Origin: Chamaecrista fasciculata
Lineage: Eukaryota; Streptophyta; Magnoliopsida; Fabales; Fabaceae
NCBI GenBank assembly: GCA_003254925.1
Contig: QANZ01049657.1
Span: 84,427 to 148,426, forward strand
Length of the DNA: 64,000 nucleotides
Direction: 5' to 3'
The notes beneath the pieces are model-generated. The model saw only the letters and a program-made list of their open reading frames with translations, was not told the origin of the DNA and ran no database searches. Positions 21,290 through 34,085 of this stretch are shown here, one piece after another. Numbering within the stretch: position 1 is the first letter of the stretch; every line of letters starts with the position of its first letter. The position numbers and the translations under genes were made by a program.

Positions 21290-22783
21290 TCCCTAATATA
21301 TCTCAACTGTCAACGATTGTAATATATCGAAGATCGAGTTGTATATTTTTATTATTTAGGACTAATTTCTTAACTCGATATAAAGTCATAGAAAAAAAAA
21401 ATAGTTTTTCTCTAAATATTTCTTTTAAAAATTAAAGTATATTTTACACTAGTTTTTAAAAAATATTCACTCACATAATGTTAAGTTATAAATCTTTATT
21501 GATTATATTGTTACTAAAATATAATAGTGAATGTGTAAAAATCCGTACCTAAACTATTTTTAAAAAACACATACATGGTTTGTTACTCTGTTTATGGAAA
21601 ATCCACTATTTTCCACTGATATGTGTGCTCCACTTGCAATGTTTTTCCCTTGATTTGGTGGAATGTGACCACAAAATCCTTGTTCTTCACTTTGCTTCAT
21701 CATCACACTACTCCATTTAAAAGGTCAAATAGCACCTCGAGCTTTAAATTTCTTCAGTTTGTGTTCTACTAAAAATAATAATAAAGTTTCAGGGTACAGA
21801 GTCAGACAGAAAATCCTTGTTTATGCTTAATTTTAAATTAGATAGCTGTCTCTAAAACAGTAAAATAAATTGGTCCAAGTGCAGATGCAGATAGTGATCA
21901 ATAATTTAAATTAATGACATTGGGCAAATAGTAATTATAAAATGAAGTGGTACACTACAATCTGCAAATGCCTTCACAATCTATAATATTTCTATTTGCC
22001 TCACTTACCTTTTATTTTATCCCTCGCGATTTTTATTGGGTTCCACGTACCAATACATGTATGCCTTGTGCATAAATATCTTTTGAACAGTTAGTTTTAT
22101 ATCAGTAAAATCAGAAACAAGAACGAAACACATTTTGACGTGGTTTTGTTTGCAAAATAAAACTACAGCAATTGATTTACCCACATTTGAAATCTATACA
22201 GTGGAATAGGAATAAGGATTGGCTATATAAGGGGATGCGAGTCCCATCATGGGACCATGCATTTTAGGAACTGTAATGCAATCAAACACAATTTACATGC
22301 CAGTTCTATTTTCGTTTTTAACTTTTTTTAGTTTGATTCTCAAATTTTTTTAATTTCTTCTACTATTAATTTGAAATATGTACATCTGATTCTTATTGTT
22401 ACAACTTACAAATAAGTTGACACAAAGAAAAATAATTTAAAAATCAAATATAAAACTATTTCTAATTCATAATATTGTTCTTTCTTTCTTTGTAAGAAAG
22501 AAAGAACAATGTTCATTTCAAGATAAATAAGCAGCAATAATATATTAAAATCTTTCTATAGTTCTGTCACTGACTTTGACTTGTGCAGTTCAAAGTTCAA
22601 ACTTGAAGGAAGGAACAGCTTACACGAATCCCAAAGGTCTCGCCAGGCTTCCAATTACATAACTACCCTCCAACTCACTCTAGAATTACACCCACAAATG
22701 AGTGGCAGCCACGTGGGTAGAAGAATTAATTAAATTTGATGAGTGATTAGTATAATTGTTGAGACTTGAGAAGACGACCAATA
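21290..22783. other. Intergenic with a perfect 17-bp hairpin
   Basis: AT-rich DNA without a supported gene. Positions 22474-22510 form a perfect inverted repeat, ATTGTTCTTTCTTTCTT with a 3-base loop. It is pyrimidine/purine simple sequence, so I do not call it a regulatory element. Confidence 0.45.
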
Positions 22784-22792
22784 TAAATTAAA

Positions 22793-23433
22793 GGCTTAAA
22801 TGCAATTTTGGTCCCTTAATTTTCGCAAAGGTCTCAATTTGGTCCCCTAACTTTTTTTGTTGCAATTTTGATCCCCTAACTTTCGCAAAGGTCTCAATTT
22901 GGTCCCTTAACTTTTTTTGTTGCAATTTTGGTCCCCTAACTTTCGCAAAGGTCTCAATTTGGTCCCCTAACTTTTTTTGTTGCTATTTTGATCCCATAAC
23001 TTTTGAAAGCGTCTCACTGTTGGTCCCAAATGCACCTTTTCCATCCATTATCTACTGTTAGTGCTGATGTGGCAGGCTGAGTTGGCTAATGACGTGACAA
23101 ATATGGGTGAAGTGGAATAAAAAAGGACCATTATGCGGAGACGTTTTCATGACTTGGAAGTGCACTTGAAACCAATAGTGAGACGTTTTCAAGAGTTAGG
23201 GGACCAAAATTGCAACAAAAAAAGTTAAGGGACCAAATTGAGACCTTTGCAAAAATTAGGGGACCAAATTAAGACCTTTACGAAAGTTAGGGGACCAAAA
23301 TTGCAACAAAAAAAGTTAAGGGACCAAATTGAGACCTTTGCGAAAGTTAGGGGACCAAAATTGCAACAAAAAAAGTTAGGGGACCAAATTGAGACCTTTG
23401 CGAAAGTTAGAGGACTAAAATTGCACTTGAGCC
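22793..23433. mobile_element. Foldback MITE with internal tandem units
   Basis: The ends GGCTTAAATGCAATTTTGGT and (inverted) GGCTCAAGTGCAATTTTAGT pair. Each arm repeats a roughly 60-bp module ('tttcgcaaaggtctcaattt' then 'ggtcccctaac') three or more times. The flanks TAAATTAAA (22784-22792) and TAAATTTAA (23434-23442) match at 8 of 9. Length 641 bp. Confidence 0.75.
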
Positions 23434-23442
23434 TAAATTTAA

Positions 23443-24326
23443 AAAAAAAACTGAAAAGGGCAGACCAGAAACAGTAAAAACTAAAAAGAGGGAGAAAGAG
23501 AAAGCAGACCAATATGTGAAGAAAATGAAGGCTTAATCTTTCTCTGCTTTTGATGCCTTCAAAAACTCTTTGCAGCCCCAACGCCTTCGCTTTCACTGCA
23601 AAAAGCTACCCAACGACCCACCTTGCCCTCATTTTTTTTGTTTCTTCCTTTCACAACTCAGTACTCACCCACACACCTCAATTTCTCTCTCTCTCACACC
23701 TCAACTTGTTTCCACAAATGGGAAAGTACACCCCTACACACTTCTCAGTTCTCATTATCAAATTATCTTCATCATCTAGGAGAACTCAAACAAAATTGAA
23801 TACAGAACATTTTTCTTTCAGATATCATCATTTATATATATATATATACTAACTGTACAATTTCTTTATTCCAAACTATCCACGCATTTTAAATATCATC
23901 TCCGGGGAAACATTAAGCTTTGTTCCCTCTACTACCCCTATCTTTCTTCTTCCACATCAACCTATCCTACTTGGTAACCACAAAAAATTTCACAAATTCC
24001 CATCCCCTTGATTAAAAACCAAAAAAAAAAAAAAAAATTCTTTACCCTCCCTCCATCTTTCCATTTACAAGTGTCCCTGCCTGCCAATAGCACAACACCA
24101 TAACGGCTGTATCTTCAAAATTCAGCCATAAAACAACCCCAATTCCGACGAGTTTTGTCGTCACCACCACACCACAGTGGCATGGAGCTACAGATCAATT
24201 GCAAATCCCAACCTCTGAACAAGGTTTTCATGGTTGCTGCTATATCTTATGGATGTTGCGATCAATCTGATATTCAGGTTCATTGAATCACCTTGACAAA
24301 GATTTCATAATCATCTTTCTCAAAAG
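23443..24326. other. 3' flank and 3'UTR side of the PIP5K gene
   Basis: AT- and CT-rich DNA. The plus-strand frames here (23550-23852) are low-complexity and unsupported. The PIP5K 3'UTR lies in the right-hand part. Confidence 0.4.
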
Positions 24327-27300
24327 CTACCTGTCTTCAATGAAAACTCTCCCAACAAAATCACGGAATCGCTTTGAGTATAGCTTGGGATCAACCGCAG
24401 AGATTGATGAGGGATCAACTTGCAAGGATTTGTAGGCACGCTCTAACTTCTTGCTGATATCATAGTCTTGCAAAATGTCAATAATCCCAAAATACAGGAC
24501 CACATCGTATGTCTCTCCACATCGATAAGGGGTTGAATGGCTAACACCACCCATGGTGTATTGATCAAAGTCACTCCTCCGAGCCATTCGCTCTGCTCTG
24601 GCTGGCATATTAGCTCCTAACCTGATCAACGATCTCCTGGAATACAAAGAAAACCTTTTTAACAAATAGAATAAAATGTGTAAATAACCTATTTTTCTTT
24701 TTCAAATCACAGAGGATCGTTATATGCACAATCAAACAAAAATCACCTTATGTGGCCTCTGATAATATGATTAAACTGAAAAGTTGAATATTTTTATAGT
24801 TTTCACTTTTCAACCCTATCACTCTCGTATAGTTGCTGGAAGTGGAAGTTGTTTGTGTTATATGTGTATAAGCATTTATATAGAAAAAAAATGCAGAAAC
24901 AATCTTGAGGGAAGAAACAATAATCATTGAGCCAAAAGAAAATTATAATTCCTTAATCTATCTTGCAAAATTAGGACCACAATCTGCTTGTGCCCCGCAA
25001 ACAACTGTTGCTTTCTATATTATGCAAACTGAATTGACACAACAATCCAAACGATTTTCAATTATTCCGGAGAATGTCTCTAATTCAGCTGAAGAGATTA
25101 TTAGGTATCTTAAACACCAAGTCACCAACAAGTCAAAAGAATGTAGTGATTATTGGTCTACACCATTTATGTTTTAAATTATCCTACATGCCACCCATAT
25201 GGCAGTTTCATCCAAAATCACTAGAAGAACCCCAACCCACCAGAATCCTCCAAAAAAAATTGATTCAACCATTGCGCAACAAATTAGGGGCTACAGTTTT
25301 AAGGATCTTTATAGAAACAGAAACTAATAACCTACAGAGAACGCCTATCCAGTTGAACAGACGCAGGTATTTAACCAGCCTATCAAATTAAGGACTTCAT
25401 ATGACATCTGAATCGTTTTGAAGGAACTAAAAGACTGACATACCGGCCAGACATAACTCGATCCCTATCTTGTAGCTCGGCTTCAAGGAAGCGATACCCA
25501 CGCATAAACTTCTCAATCTGATATGAATCCCGTTTTCCTGCAAGACAAACACATGCTTTTAAAATTTCTAAGGTAGCATAAACCCTGTCAGCCAAACATG
25601 AATTGAAGGTAAAGATAGATGAATACCAGTGCGCAAAACAAAAGGCGACAAACCCATTTTTTCGTAATTATTATCATCACGGAAATGAAGGCCAACAAGA
25701 AGACTGTAATCCATTATTCCCTCGCCTTCCAAGAACTCACAATCTCGATCAATTTGCCTGGACATAAAACCATGAATATATAATTATTCTAATGCTTTAT
25801 CCTTAATTATCAGTTAGCAGCAATGGAAATAGCAGAAAAGCACACAAATCATCTAACGAAACTTACTTGATGAGATCCTGGAACCAATTTGGTTGAAGAC
25901 GAAATACAAAATTGAGATCAAGGTCCTTCAAGGTTGTGGTTTCATCAATTTCCTCCTCAGGCTTATCTGTGATTCGCCCATGGGATGATCCTTTCAGGTC
26001 AAATCGTCTGTGAATAGGATATTCTGAGCAGAAAAGATTGCCCATCACAATGAACCTTGTCTGGCTTCCAATGAAAATAAAGAATCAGGAATGAGATACA
26101 TAGATCAAATTCTCACAATCAAATAAAAGGTCTAGCAAACAATACCTTTTGGCCTCCAATTGGTTTGACACAGTGAACCCCATAGAATTTTGTGACAAGT
26201 GAATTCTCATATTTAGAAACATGCTGGTAATAACTTCGAAGCATCCGAAGAAGCACCTAAAAGTTAATCACCAAAGTCAAAGGTCAATCAAGTTGTCTAC
26301 TCACCCACGCTGAGACTCTATATAATCCTAAAACAATGGTTGCTAAGTTGGCAAGAAACATCTCCCTTTGTCAAAGGCAAAACCAACCACTGTCTATCTA
26401 TCAAGAATGGAATTTATCTGCCTACTACACGAAAATTGAAGCTAAGGCCTCCCTGAAAATTTGTGTGTGTGTGCAGGGAGGGGGGGCAGACCATAGCTAT
26501 CAGGCCATAGAATGTTAAATGTTATAACTTATTCTTGGCAAGCGATTATAGTAGAGAAGGCAGGGAACGCTGCGGATAGTTTTAACAGTGAGCAAGATAC
26601 AACTAAATAGTTCAAATCTCCATGAAATAGGCAGCTAACCTTGACTTCACATTTCTTCACTGTCTTTATCATAAACCTGTCGTCTTGAGTCATATAGAAG
26701 ATGCTTCCACTCTTCCCCGGAGAGGAGAGCTCCCGAAGAGCATCATTCCCGCATACAGCCAACATGTAATCAGCGGGATCTACCTGAAATAGCTTCCTCA
26801 ATTGTCTGAAATTAAAGGTGTGGTCCAGTCAAGAACAAAGCCGAAGACAGTAAATGTAACAATGCTAGCATCCTATAAAAACACTACATCTAACCCTCCT
26901 AAGTTCCCTAAGGTAGAGTATCATGCTAACCCAATATAAACGTGTAATAGCAGTCAATACACAAAAAGTCTAAAAGTTATACCTAAAAACCATAGGGCAA
27001 TAATCTTTCCACCGGAACTCCACTGATTGATGAGGAGGGGTAATCTTGGATCCTTCAGGCGGAAACCTCGTCCAGAACTTCTCCTTTGGATCAAAATCAC
27101 TCGGCTTAAGCTCTCGCAATACTGAAGCCTCCTTCCCAACAGAGCACCTAAACAAAAAGAACAGCAACGATCAACTCAGACTTGATTATAGGCCTAAACC
27201 CCCTCCCCCTCCCCCCAAAAAAAAAAATTAAAAACAAATACACACAACCCTTCCGCTGCTTTACCTAATGCCCAATTGCAGATTAAGCATCAAATCGTAA

Positions 27301-28463
27301 TTCTTATGCCCCTTGAATATGACTTGCCCTGGTCTTTTCACCTCACTGGAGAAACAACAAGAGTTACGCGGACGCCGTAACTGCTTTAAATCATCTTGAT
27401 CTGACCCCGTTCTGTCCCTGTAAAACATGGATGCTTCGAAAGAGTTACGCCGTAACTGCTTTAAATCATCTTGATCCGACCCCGTTCCGTCTCTGTAAAA
27501 CATGGATGCTTCCACATTATCGATAATATCGCAAGTTATATCACCTGCTTCTCCATCCGATTCCCATATGCAAATTCTGGGAAAAGGCTTCTCAGTGATG
27601 CTCCCTCGGGCAAGGTCCACGGATGACCTCTTCCTCATTGTTATTGTCAAATTATCACCCCTAATTGGTCCATTGGTCATTAGATTGGGCTCGTTTCCAT
27701 AACCAGGGTAGAATGTACCATTCAACTGCTGTATTTTCATATCTTTGTTCCAGTTACCAATATAGCAGCTTCCATCAGGCCAAGTGAAAATCCCTTGTCC
27801 TTTAGGAACCCCGTTCTCCCATTGCCCTTCATACCGATTCCCATTCGCCCAAATTAACACACCTCTTCCACATATAACACCGTTCTTCCACTCCCCTACA
27901 TACTCGTTCCCGTTCTTCCATACATAACGGCCCTGCCCGTCTTGCAGATTCCGCTTCCACGCCCCCTCGTAAAAATCGCCGTTGGCGTATCGTTTTTGGC
28001 CGTATCCGTGTTTCCGATCGGCGTTCCATGTACCACGGTAAGTATCTCCGTCGGATCCAGTGAAAGTACCAAATCCTTCCATACGACCTGATTTGAATTC
28101 GCCCTCGTATGTCGCTCCCGAAGGCCAAGAGAATTTTCCTTTACCAGAAGCCTTGCCTCTCTTCCACTCTCCCTCGTACATACACCCGTCCGTCCACAAG
28201 TACTTCCCCGATCCGTGAGGAACATTCCCGGAGAAGCTTCCCATGTAAAAATCACCGTTCGGTAAAAGCTTCTCTACTGTGGAAGTCGAACAATCCGATT
28301 CGATGGCTACGCTTGTAGGCGTCACTCTTCGTGTTCCGGCCTGAGACCGGCTCCGGCCAACCACAACAACCGGCGAAGGCGACGGCTTATCGGATTCTGA
28401 TTTCTTCTTCCTGGAGCCGGAAACAACGTCGCTAGGCTCATCACACACAGGCGCTTCGAGCAT
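24327..28463 (-). CDS. PIP5K: Phosphatidylinositol-4-phosphate 5-kinase with MORN repeats
   Basis: Eight exons on the minus strand: 28463-27265, 27147-26983, 26805-26640, 26256-26146, 26060-25867, 25757-25627, 25537-25444 and 24636-24327, in phase, giving 789 aa. The enzyme phosphorylates PI4P to PI(4,5)P2 at the plasma membrane. Residues 71-240 hold eight MORN repeats spaced exactly 23 aa (YMGSF at 73, then YEGEW, YEGEF, YRGTW, YEGAW, YVGEW, YEGQW and YIGNW). The kinase domain (about 400-789) shows [27 protein letters not shown] and [13 protein letters not shown]. The activation loop has [18 protein letters not shown] with the paired lysines that give PI4P specificity. The N-terminal basic/Ser linker and MORN sequence resemble the Arabidopsis PIP5K4/5/6 group. 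A 75-bp in-frame duplication lies in the linker (27381-27455 and on). Catalytic motifs are intact. Confidence 0.94.
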
Positions 28464-28475
28464 TTTTGTGTTCGT

Positions 28476-28481
28476 TCACAT
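28476..28481 (-). promoter_or_regulatory. Start-stop upstream ORF (ATGTGA) before PIP5K
   Basis: The minus strand reads ATGTGA beginning 18 bases upstream of the PIP5K ATG. A start directly followed by a stop can hold ribosomes. It applies only if the transcript starts upstream and the leader is unspliced here. Confidence 0.45.
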
Positions 28482-28495
28482 ATGAACTTCCCAAA

Positions 28496-28504
28496 TCAAT
28501 GCAT
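28496..28504 (-). promoter_or_regulatory. Two-codon upstream ORF before PIP5K
   Basis: The minus strand reads ATGCATTGA (Met-His-stop), 33-41 bases upstream of the main ATG. Confidence 0.4.
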
Positions 28505-28966
28505 TCCCGGAAAATTTGATAAGAGTCGGCTTCTGTTTCCGTTCGTCACAATCTGTATATCGTCCGGCAATTTCTCTCTCTAGAACTTTGTTTGTTTCTC
28601 TCACTTTACCTTTCCTTTCTCTTTAGTGGCTTTGTGTTTGGGGAAAATGGGTGGGAATCCTACACAACAACCCAAGCACAGAAACGAAAGAAAGAGAGAG
28701 AGAGAGCGATGTGAGGGTGTGAATTCCAATCCTAACGAAATATACAAATACAGAAAATTAAAAACTGAAACCAAAACAAAAATTTCTAGAGAGAGAGAAA
28801 TAGGATAGGCCGATAGGGCTTACAAGTTAATTAGCCGTCTTTGTTTGGAGACGCTTCTTCGTAAGTAACAACACTATTTAAATGAGAGTAAATATAATAG
28901 TACATCCAACTCAGCCTTTTATACGTCGAATGACGGATATACCCCCTCATCTGCATTATTAATTCC
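28505..28966 (-). promoter_or_regulatory. PIP5K leader and promoter region
   Basis: Contains CT/GA-rich simple sequence on the plus strand (gagagagagagcg near 28700), common in plant 5' leaders, then AT-rich DNA. The transcription start is not determinable. Confidence 0.35.
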
Positions 28967-28982
28967 TGTCTTAACCCCCACT

Positions 28983-29022
28983 ATTTTTTTTTTTTTTGGT
29001 AACTACTCTCTTTTTGGCCTGA
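28983..29022 (-). mobile_element. Micro-insertion, 40 bp, with 15-16-bp direct repeats
   Basis: TGTCTTAACCCCCACT (28967-28982) and TGTCTTAACCCCACT (29023-29037) differ by one C. The insert on the minus strand reads CATCAGGCCAAAAAGAGAGT, then AGTTACC and a long A run. It holds two CC-A-tail words in tandem. Confidence 0.65.
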
Positions 29023-29398
29023 TGTCTTAACCCCACTCTGTCAATCGTTTTATTAACAATTTAACATAAACACTTCTCATTGATATATATCATCGTGATT
29101 CGTGACATAACGGAATCGTCTAAAAAGAACCTTAAAGAAGGGATTATTATGTATAATTTCATTACGCCTGTGTACTCAATGACTCAATCTTTAATGTAAT
29201 TAATAAATATTTTAATTACTGTTCTCTCTCTCATTAATTCTGGGTTCTACTTTGTTATGGTTTTAAATTTTTGAGTAAATCTATATTATTAAAGGTAAAA
29301 TTTAGGTAAGTTTTTTTATGTATTTATTATAAAGTTCTCCTATTATTAATATTTGATACATGACTAAAATTTTACTTGATTAATTCTTTTTTTTTACA

Positions 29399-30012
29399 GA
29401 AAAAAAAAAAAGTTTAGGTAAGTGGGTCGTTTGGGACTCACCAAGGTCAAGCATATTAGGAATGACAATAAGTGGGTATCTGGTCATTTTGTCTCTATTC
29501 GTATTTGTTCATTCTATTAAATATTTGTATCTTATCCATATAAGATATCTAGTATCCAACGGATACCCTAAATATCCGAAACACTCGAAAGTAATAGATA
29601 TAGGATAAAATATCTTAATTAAAAAATTAGATATATCTGATATCTGATACCCAATATTCGTTAATTAAAATAAATTAATTAAAAATATAATAAATTATTT
29701 ATATTATAGGGTATCGAATACCGGTACTCTAACTATCCATTTATTTCGGACGGATACTTGATAGGTGGTTTTTTTTACTAATCGTACCCTATCCGATATC
29801 TGGTATCCGATAGATATCAGATATATTTTTATGAGTGAATTCGGACGGATATCATAAATACCCACTCAAATTGTCATCTCTACTTCAAATTCTATGAACA
29901 CTTACGGATGTATTTACCCATTATCTACCAACAAGGTTTTCACATCGGCAACAAAAATCGAACTCACGGTCTTGTGAATTATAAGTCGGTTCCTTTTGAA
30001 CTAGACCAACTT
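29399..30012 (-). mobile_element. SINE with T-rich 3' end, split by another element
   Basis: Read on the minus strand from about 30012: box A-like TTGGTCTAGTTCAAAAGGAA, box B-like GACCGTGAGTTCGATTT, then GCCGATGTGAAAACC..TTGTTGGTAGATAA. After an interruption (about 29457-29886) it resumes GCTTGACCTTGGTGAGTC and ends CCTAAACTTTTTTT. The same body occurs uninterrupted at 36068-36222. The terminal poly-T is seen in some plant SINE families. Confidence 0.6.
29457..29886. mobile_element. GGATGACAAT-type inverted-terminus element inside the SINE
   Basis: The ends TAGGAATGACAATAAGTGGG and (inverted) AGAGATGACAATTTGAGTGG pair imperfectly. The interior is rich in GATATCCGATA-like words. The copy at 33568-34085 has the same layout. 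I find no clear target duplication here; placement inside the SINE shows it arrived later. Confidence 0.55.
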
Positions 30013-31880
30013 TTGTTGGCGTATGATAACTATTCAATTATGATAAAAAGAAAATATTAAATATAACATTTTATATGACTAATCATTGAAAAAAAAAATA
30101 TAATTAAAATTTTGTGATTTGAGGAATCTTATATAAGTTTTTTCCTATTATTAATGCATTAGTGATTTATTGATAATTGTGTGTGTTCCTTTAAATTATA
30201 AATATTATTATACACTAATCAAGGGATTTGTTTATTTATTTAAAATAATTCAGTCATAACTCGCAAAACCAATCTCTTGTACAGCTATTTCTTTGTTATT
30301 AATGCAATAAAAAAAAAGTCTGAAAATATGGGGGTTGGAGCTAGAATCTGTGCCACGAATTTTATGTAATAATTTTGGTTCCAGAGTCCAACAGAGTTGC
30401 CTTTAAATCTAAATTATTATGGGTTTGTTGGGTCATGGATGTGCCAATTTGTTTTCACTTCGGTGGTTTGTAAAATGTTGAAATTATGAATGTAGTTGTT
30501 TTTTTTTTATTATTATTATTTGAAATGGAAATTGGAATGTAGAGTTTCCGCGTCCATTTTGGCAGGGGATTTTTTTTAAAAGAAAAAATAATTTATTTTG
30601 GTGTTAATAAATTAAAAGGGAATAATAATATGGGAGAGAAATTAAAAGGTGAGTGTGTGTTGAAAGAATGAGATAGGGAAAGGCAAAATGGAATAATGGA
30701 AGGGATGGACCTAATTCAGCCAGCATGCCCCACTTCGTCCCATAAATTCAGCAGTGGGTCCAATCGTCATGCCTTATTTTCTGCTTACCCCTCAAAATAA
30801 ATTAGGACGAAAAAAAAATCAAGACAAGCTCAATTTCATGAAAATTCAAATTCGTTTATACAATCATTCTAATTTATTTCATTTTTCTTTTCAAACAAAA
30901 CTCTCAACTTTGATGCGATCTCAATTCTCAAGTTCTTCTTTCTTTTTTTTTGGTTCATACAAATTTATTGCCTTAATGGCATAAAGCCACAAATAAGCAG
31001 AACAACTAACAAAAAAATTATATCTCAAACACGAAAAGACATTTATCAAATATTTGAAAGTGCATGAATATCAAGATGGTTGTAATAAGAAGCAACATGA
31101 TTCTAAATCTCATCACCATAATTCCTTAAATAAATTAATGTAAGTTTTGAAAGTTGAATTATATCTCTTATATGTTGAGAGTAGCAAACATTTATTAAAA
31201 TTTCAAGTTTGTGTCCTTTGACGAAGAAAGTATTTTAATAAAAAGTTTTTATTGTTCAACTAGGAGAAGCACCTCCTACTTCTACAAATATATGATCTAA
31301 TAAATTATAAAGTGTCGTTTGGTACACGGATTATTTTTTTATTCTTGAAAATTTTAAAAAAGAAATTATGATTATAAGAATATTTGTTTGGATGAGTTAA
31401 AATAACTCTAAGATTATTTTGTAATATTTTCATAAATGTTACAATCTTGTGTTTTATTCAACTTTGACAATGACAAAGGTTTGTAGATAAAAAATTAATA
31501 AGCGTACTAGAGTCATTTTGGATGGGCAAAAATAATCTCATGTCATGAGATTAGACTAATACCACCCCCAAAGTGGGTTAAATTTGGATCATTCATGTGA
31601 TTATGGCATTCCCGGAAATACAATATTCTTGGAATTAATTTTTTAATCTGCGTATCAAAGTACATAGAATTACTCTGATATGAGACTATTTTTTCAATCT
31701 CTATTCCAAACATCTAATAGTAATATTTTGATAATTACCTCGTGAGTATATTCAATCAAACTCACTAACCATCTCACTAGTTTTTCTTTAGTGGCAACTC
31801 ACTGACAAATTGTACTAATCATTTATTCCTCTTCAAGCCTTTCTGTACAAAGGGTTCACATGCATGTTTCCTTTTGAGTA

Positions 31881-31923
<43 letters not shown>

Positions 31924-32453
31924 CTCTTGTTAATTTAATTATCATAGTACAGATAGTTTCAATTCATTCGTGATTCTGACTCTGTTATTGTTATAAGTAT
32001 TCGCATGAAGAGTCTTTGTAAATATTTTTACATTTACATTTACATTTTACATTATTTATCAATAGCAATAATTAAGTATTAAATGAGAGAGAATGAGGAG
32101 AAGGATAAAGGGTTGCCGCCAATCGTACCAAACCCTCAAAATCTGAAAGTGGAAGCGCAGAAGATGAAATTGAAAGGTGATACAGAGAAGTTTCTCGATA
32201 GAGCACTTATGTTTCTATATGACATAACAGTGTAATATTATTGTCACATGAAAGATTCATAGGTGTTAAGTTTCAATCAAATTCACATTGCCGACAAGAA
32301 ACAAATTTGTAATTTTGACCTCAGATGTTAAAATTCTAGAATGGTGTCTTCTTTTTGTTTTCTTGACATTATTGCTAGCTCATTTTGTTTTAAAATATAT
32401 ATATTTTTGTGTCACTTTTGACTGGTTATGTTTGTCCAACTTTTAAGTTTTAA
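30013..32453. other. Intergenic, AT-rich
   Basis: No supported gene. It contains an (ATT)n microsatellite at about 31880-31920. Near 31310-31720, 'gtcgtttggtacacgg' and 'tctgcgtatcaaag' may be the ends of another MITE, but I could not fix its borders. Confidence 0.4.
31880..31920. repeat. (ATT)n microsatellite
   Basis: About thirteen uninterrupted ATT units. Confidence 0.9.
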
Positions 32454-32462
32454 TTTTCATTT

Positions 32463-32955
32463 GGACAAAATTTCAAATTACTCCTTTTATGTATGAGGTG
32501 AATTTTAAATTAGTCTATTATCTTTCATTTATTTTATATTAATCCTATATGTTTCCATAATGTTTCAAATTAGTCCCAAAAATATTGAATATGGTCATAT
32601 ATCTATTATTATTTCAAACTTGTATAAATACGATGAATTCAAAGCTACAAGTTTCTTTTGAAAATTACTTTGGGATCATTAACAAACGAGGTCAAATCAA
32701 GTCTCAAAAGTGAATAACTCTTTTCACGGTTAAACAAATGAAGTTAATCAAATCTCTCTTGTTTCAAGTCTGAATGCAACAAATTTGAAACTATATGTGT
32801 TAACTCTTAAAAGTTATTTCTTTATAGAAAGTAAGTTTGAGACCAATTTGAAACATATATTATTAAAACATGTAGTACCAATCTAGAACCAATAAAATAT
32901 AACGGACCAATTTGAAATCTACCCATAGATAAGAGAACAATTTGAGACTTTGGCC
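32463..32955. mobile_element. Foldback MITE with 9-bp target duplication
   Basis: The ends GGACAAAATTTCAAATTACT and (inverted) GGCCAAAGTCTCAAATTGTT pair. The flanks TTTTCATTT (32454-32462) and TTTTGATTT (32956-32964) match at 8 of 9. Length 493 bp, no coding. Confidence 0.68.
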
Positions 32956-33393
32956 TTTTGATTTTAATATTACACGTGGACCGTAATTGCAGCATAATGT
33001 TGAGCACGTACATTTATATTTATTTTTATTTTTATTTATTTATATTTATACTATATTATATATCGGAGGAGTCTTTTAGTCGTTTTCTTCTTATATTAAG
33101 ATAAAAATATTATATGTAATTAAAATAAGAGAAAATTTACTATTTGGTCCCCTTTTTTTTTACTGAATTAACAATTTAGTCCCTAATCTATTTTACATAC
33201 ATATTTGTGTGCCGGTTAAGGCATCCAAAACCCCTTAGTTAATTAATATGATACTAGCCTCTTAATCTCAGGTCGACGCTCCTAATCCTTAAGATTACTA
33301 TTATTATAAATCTACGTTCTCAATTTTCATTACCATGGGCCACAAGTTAAAGTTATGAGTTGCGTAATTTTTTCCTTAACATTCAGTAATAAT

Positions 33394-33428
33394 CTATATA
33401 AAAAATATATATATATATATATATATAT
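33394..33428 (+). mobile_element. Micro-insertion or AT expansion, 35 bp, with 15-bp direct repeats
   Basis: ACATTCAGTAATAAT at 33379-33393 is repeated perfectly at 33429-33443. The insert is CTATATAAAAAA followed by an (AT)n run. The long perfect repeat suggests an insertion whose A tail has turned into a microsatellite. Confidence 0.45.
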
Positions 33429-33567
33429 ACATTCAGTAATAATTATCGACGATCCGCGTACAATGACATGTCATTTGTGTTTGTTACTCTAGCTGATGAA
33501 GTTGTGATCTATATTATCAAAATTATTCTTGAAAGTTGAAACCATATACGACAACAATATGTGTGCA

Positions 33568-34085
33568 TAAGGATTACAACAAGTAGTGTATCTGATCATT
33601 TTGTCACTATCTCTATTCGTTAATTATATCAAATATTCGTACCAAATATGTATCCAATAATTTAGTACATGTACCCGTATTTTATCTGATATTCAGTATC
33701 CGACAGGTACTATAAATATTTGAAATACCAACAAATAATAGATATAGGATATGATATCCTAATTCAAAAATAAGATATATCTGATATCTGATATTCAATA
33801 TCGGTTAGTTAAAATAAAATAATTACAAATTATAAAAATGTATAAAATATATTAAAATTTGTATATTTTAAGATATTGGATATCAAATACCCTAATTATC
33901 CGTTCATATCGGACGGTTACCGAATAATTGAATTAATATCAGTATCCACTCAATATATGATAATTTTTTTATTTGTTACTACTCATACCTTATTCGATAT
34001 CCGATATCCGATATCCAACGGATATTAAATATTTTTTTTTTTTCTGGTGGATTTGGAATACTCGCCTAGATTAAATTGTCATCCG
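33568..34085. mobile_element. GGATGACAAT-type element with 10-bp direct repeats
   Basis: The left end TAAGGATTACAAC pairs with the inverted right end CGGATGACAATTT. TATGTGTGCA flanks it perfectly at 33558-33567 and 34086-34095. The interior has 'gatatccgatatccgatatc' words shared with 29457-29886. No transposase. The superfamily is uncertain (hAT or Mutator-like). Confidence 0.62.

Noticed and set aside
23225-23596. Minus-strand 123-aa frame with repeated SIWSPNFFCCNFGPLTFAKV units
   Set aside because: A translation of the tandem modules in the foldback element 22793-23433, not a gene.
27829-28255. Minus-strand frames overlapping the MORN region of PIP5K
   Set aside because: Alternative frames of the repetitive MORN coding sequence. 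They have no family features.
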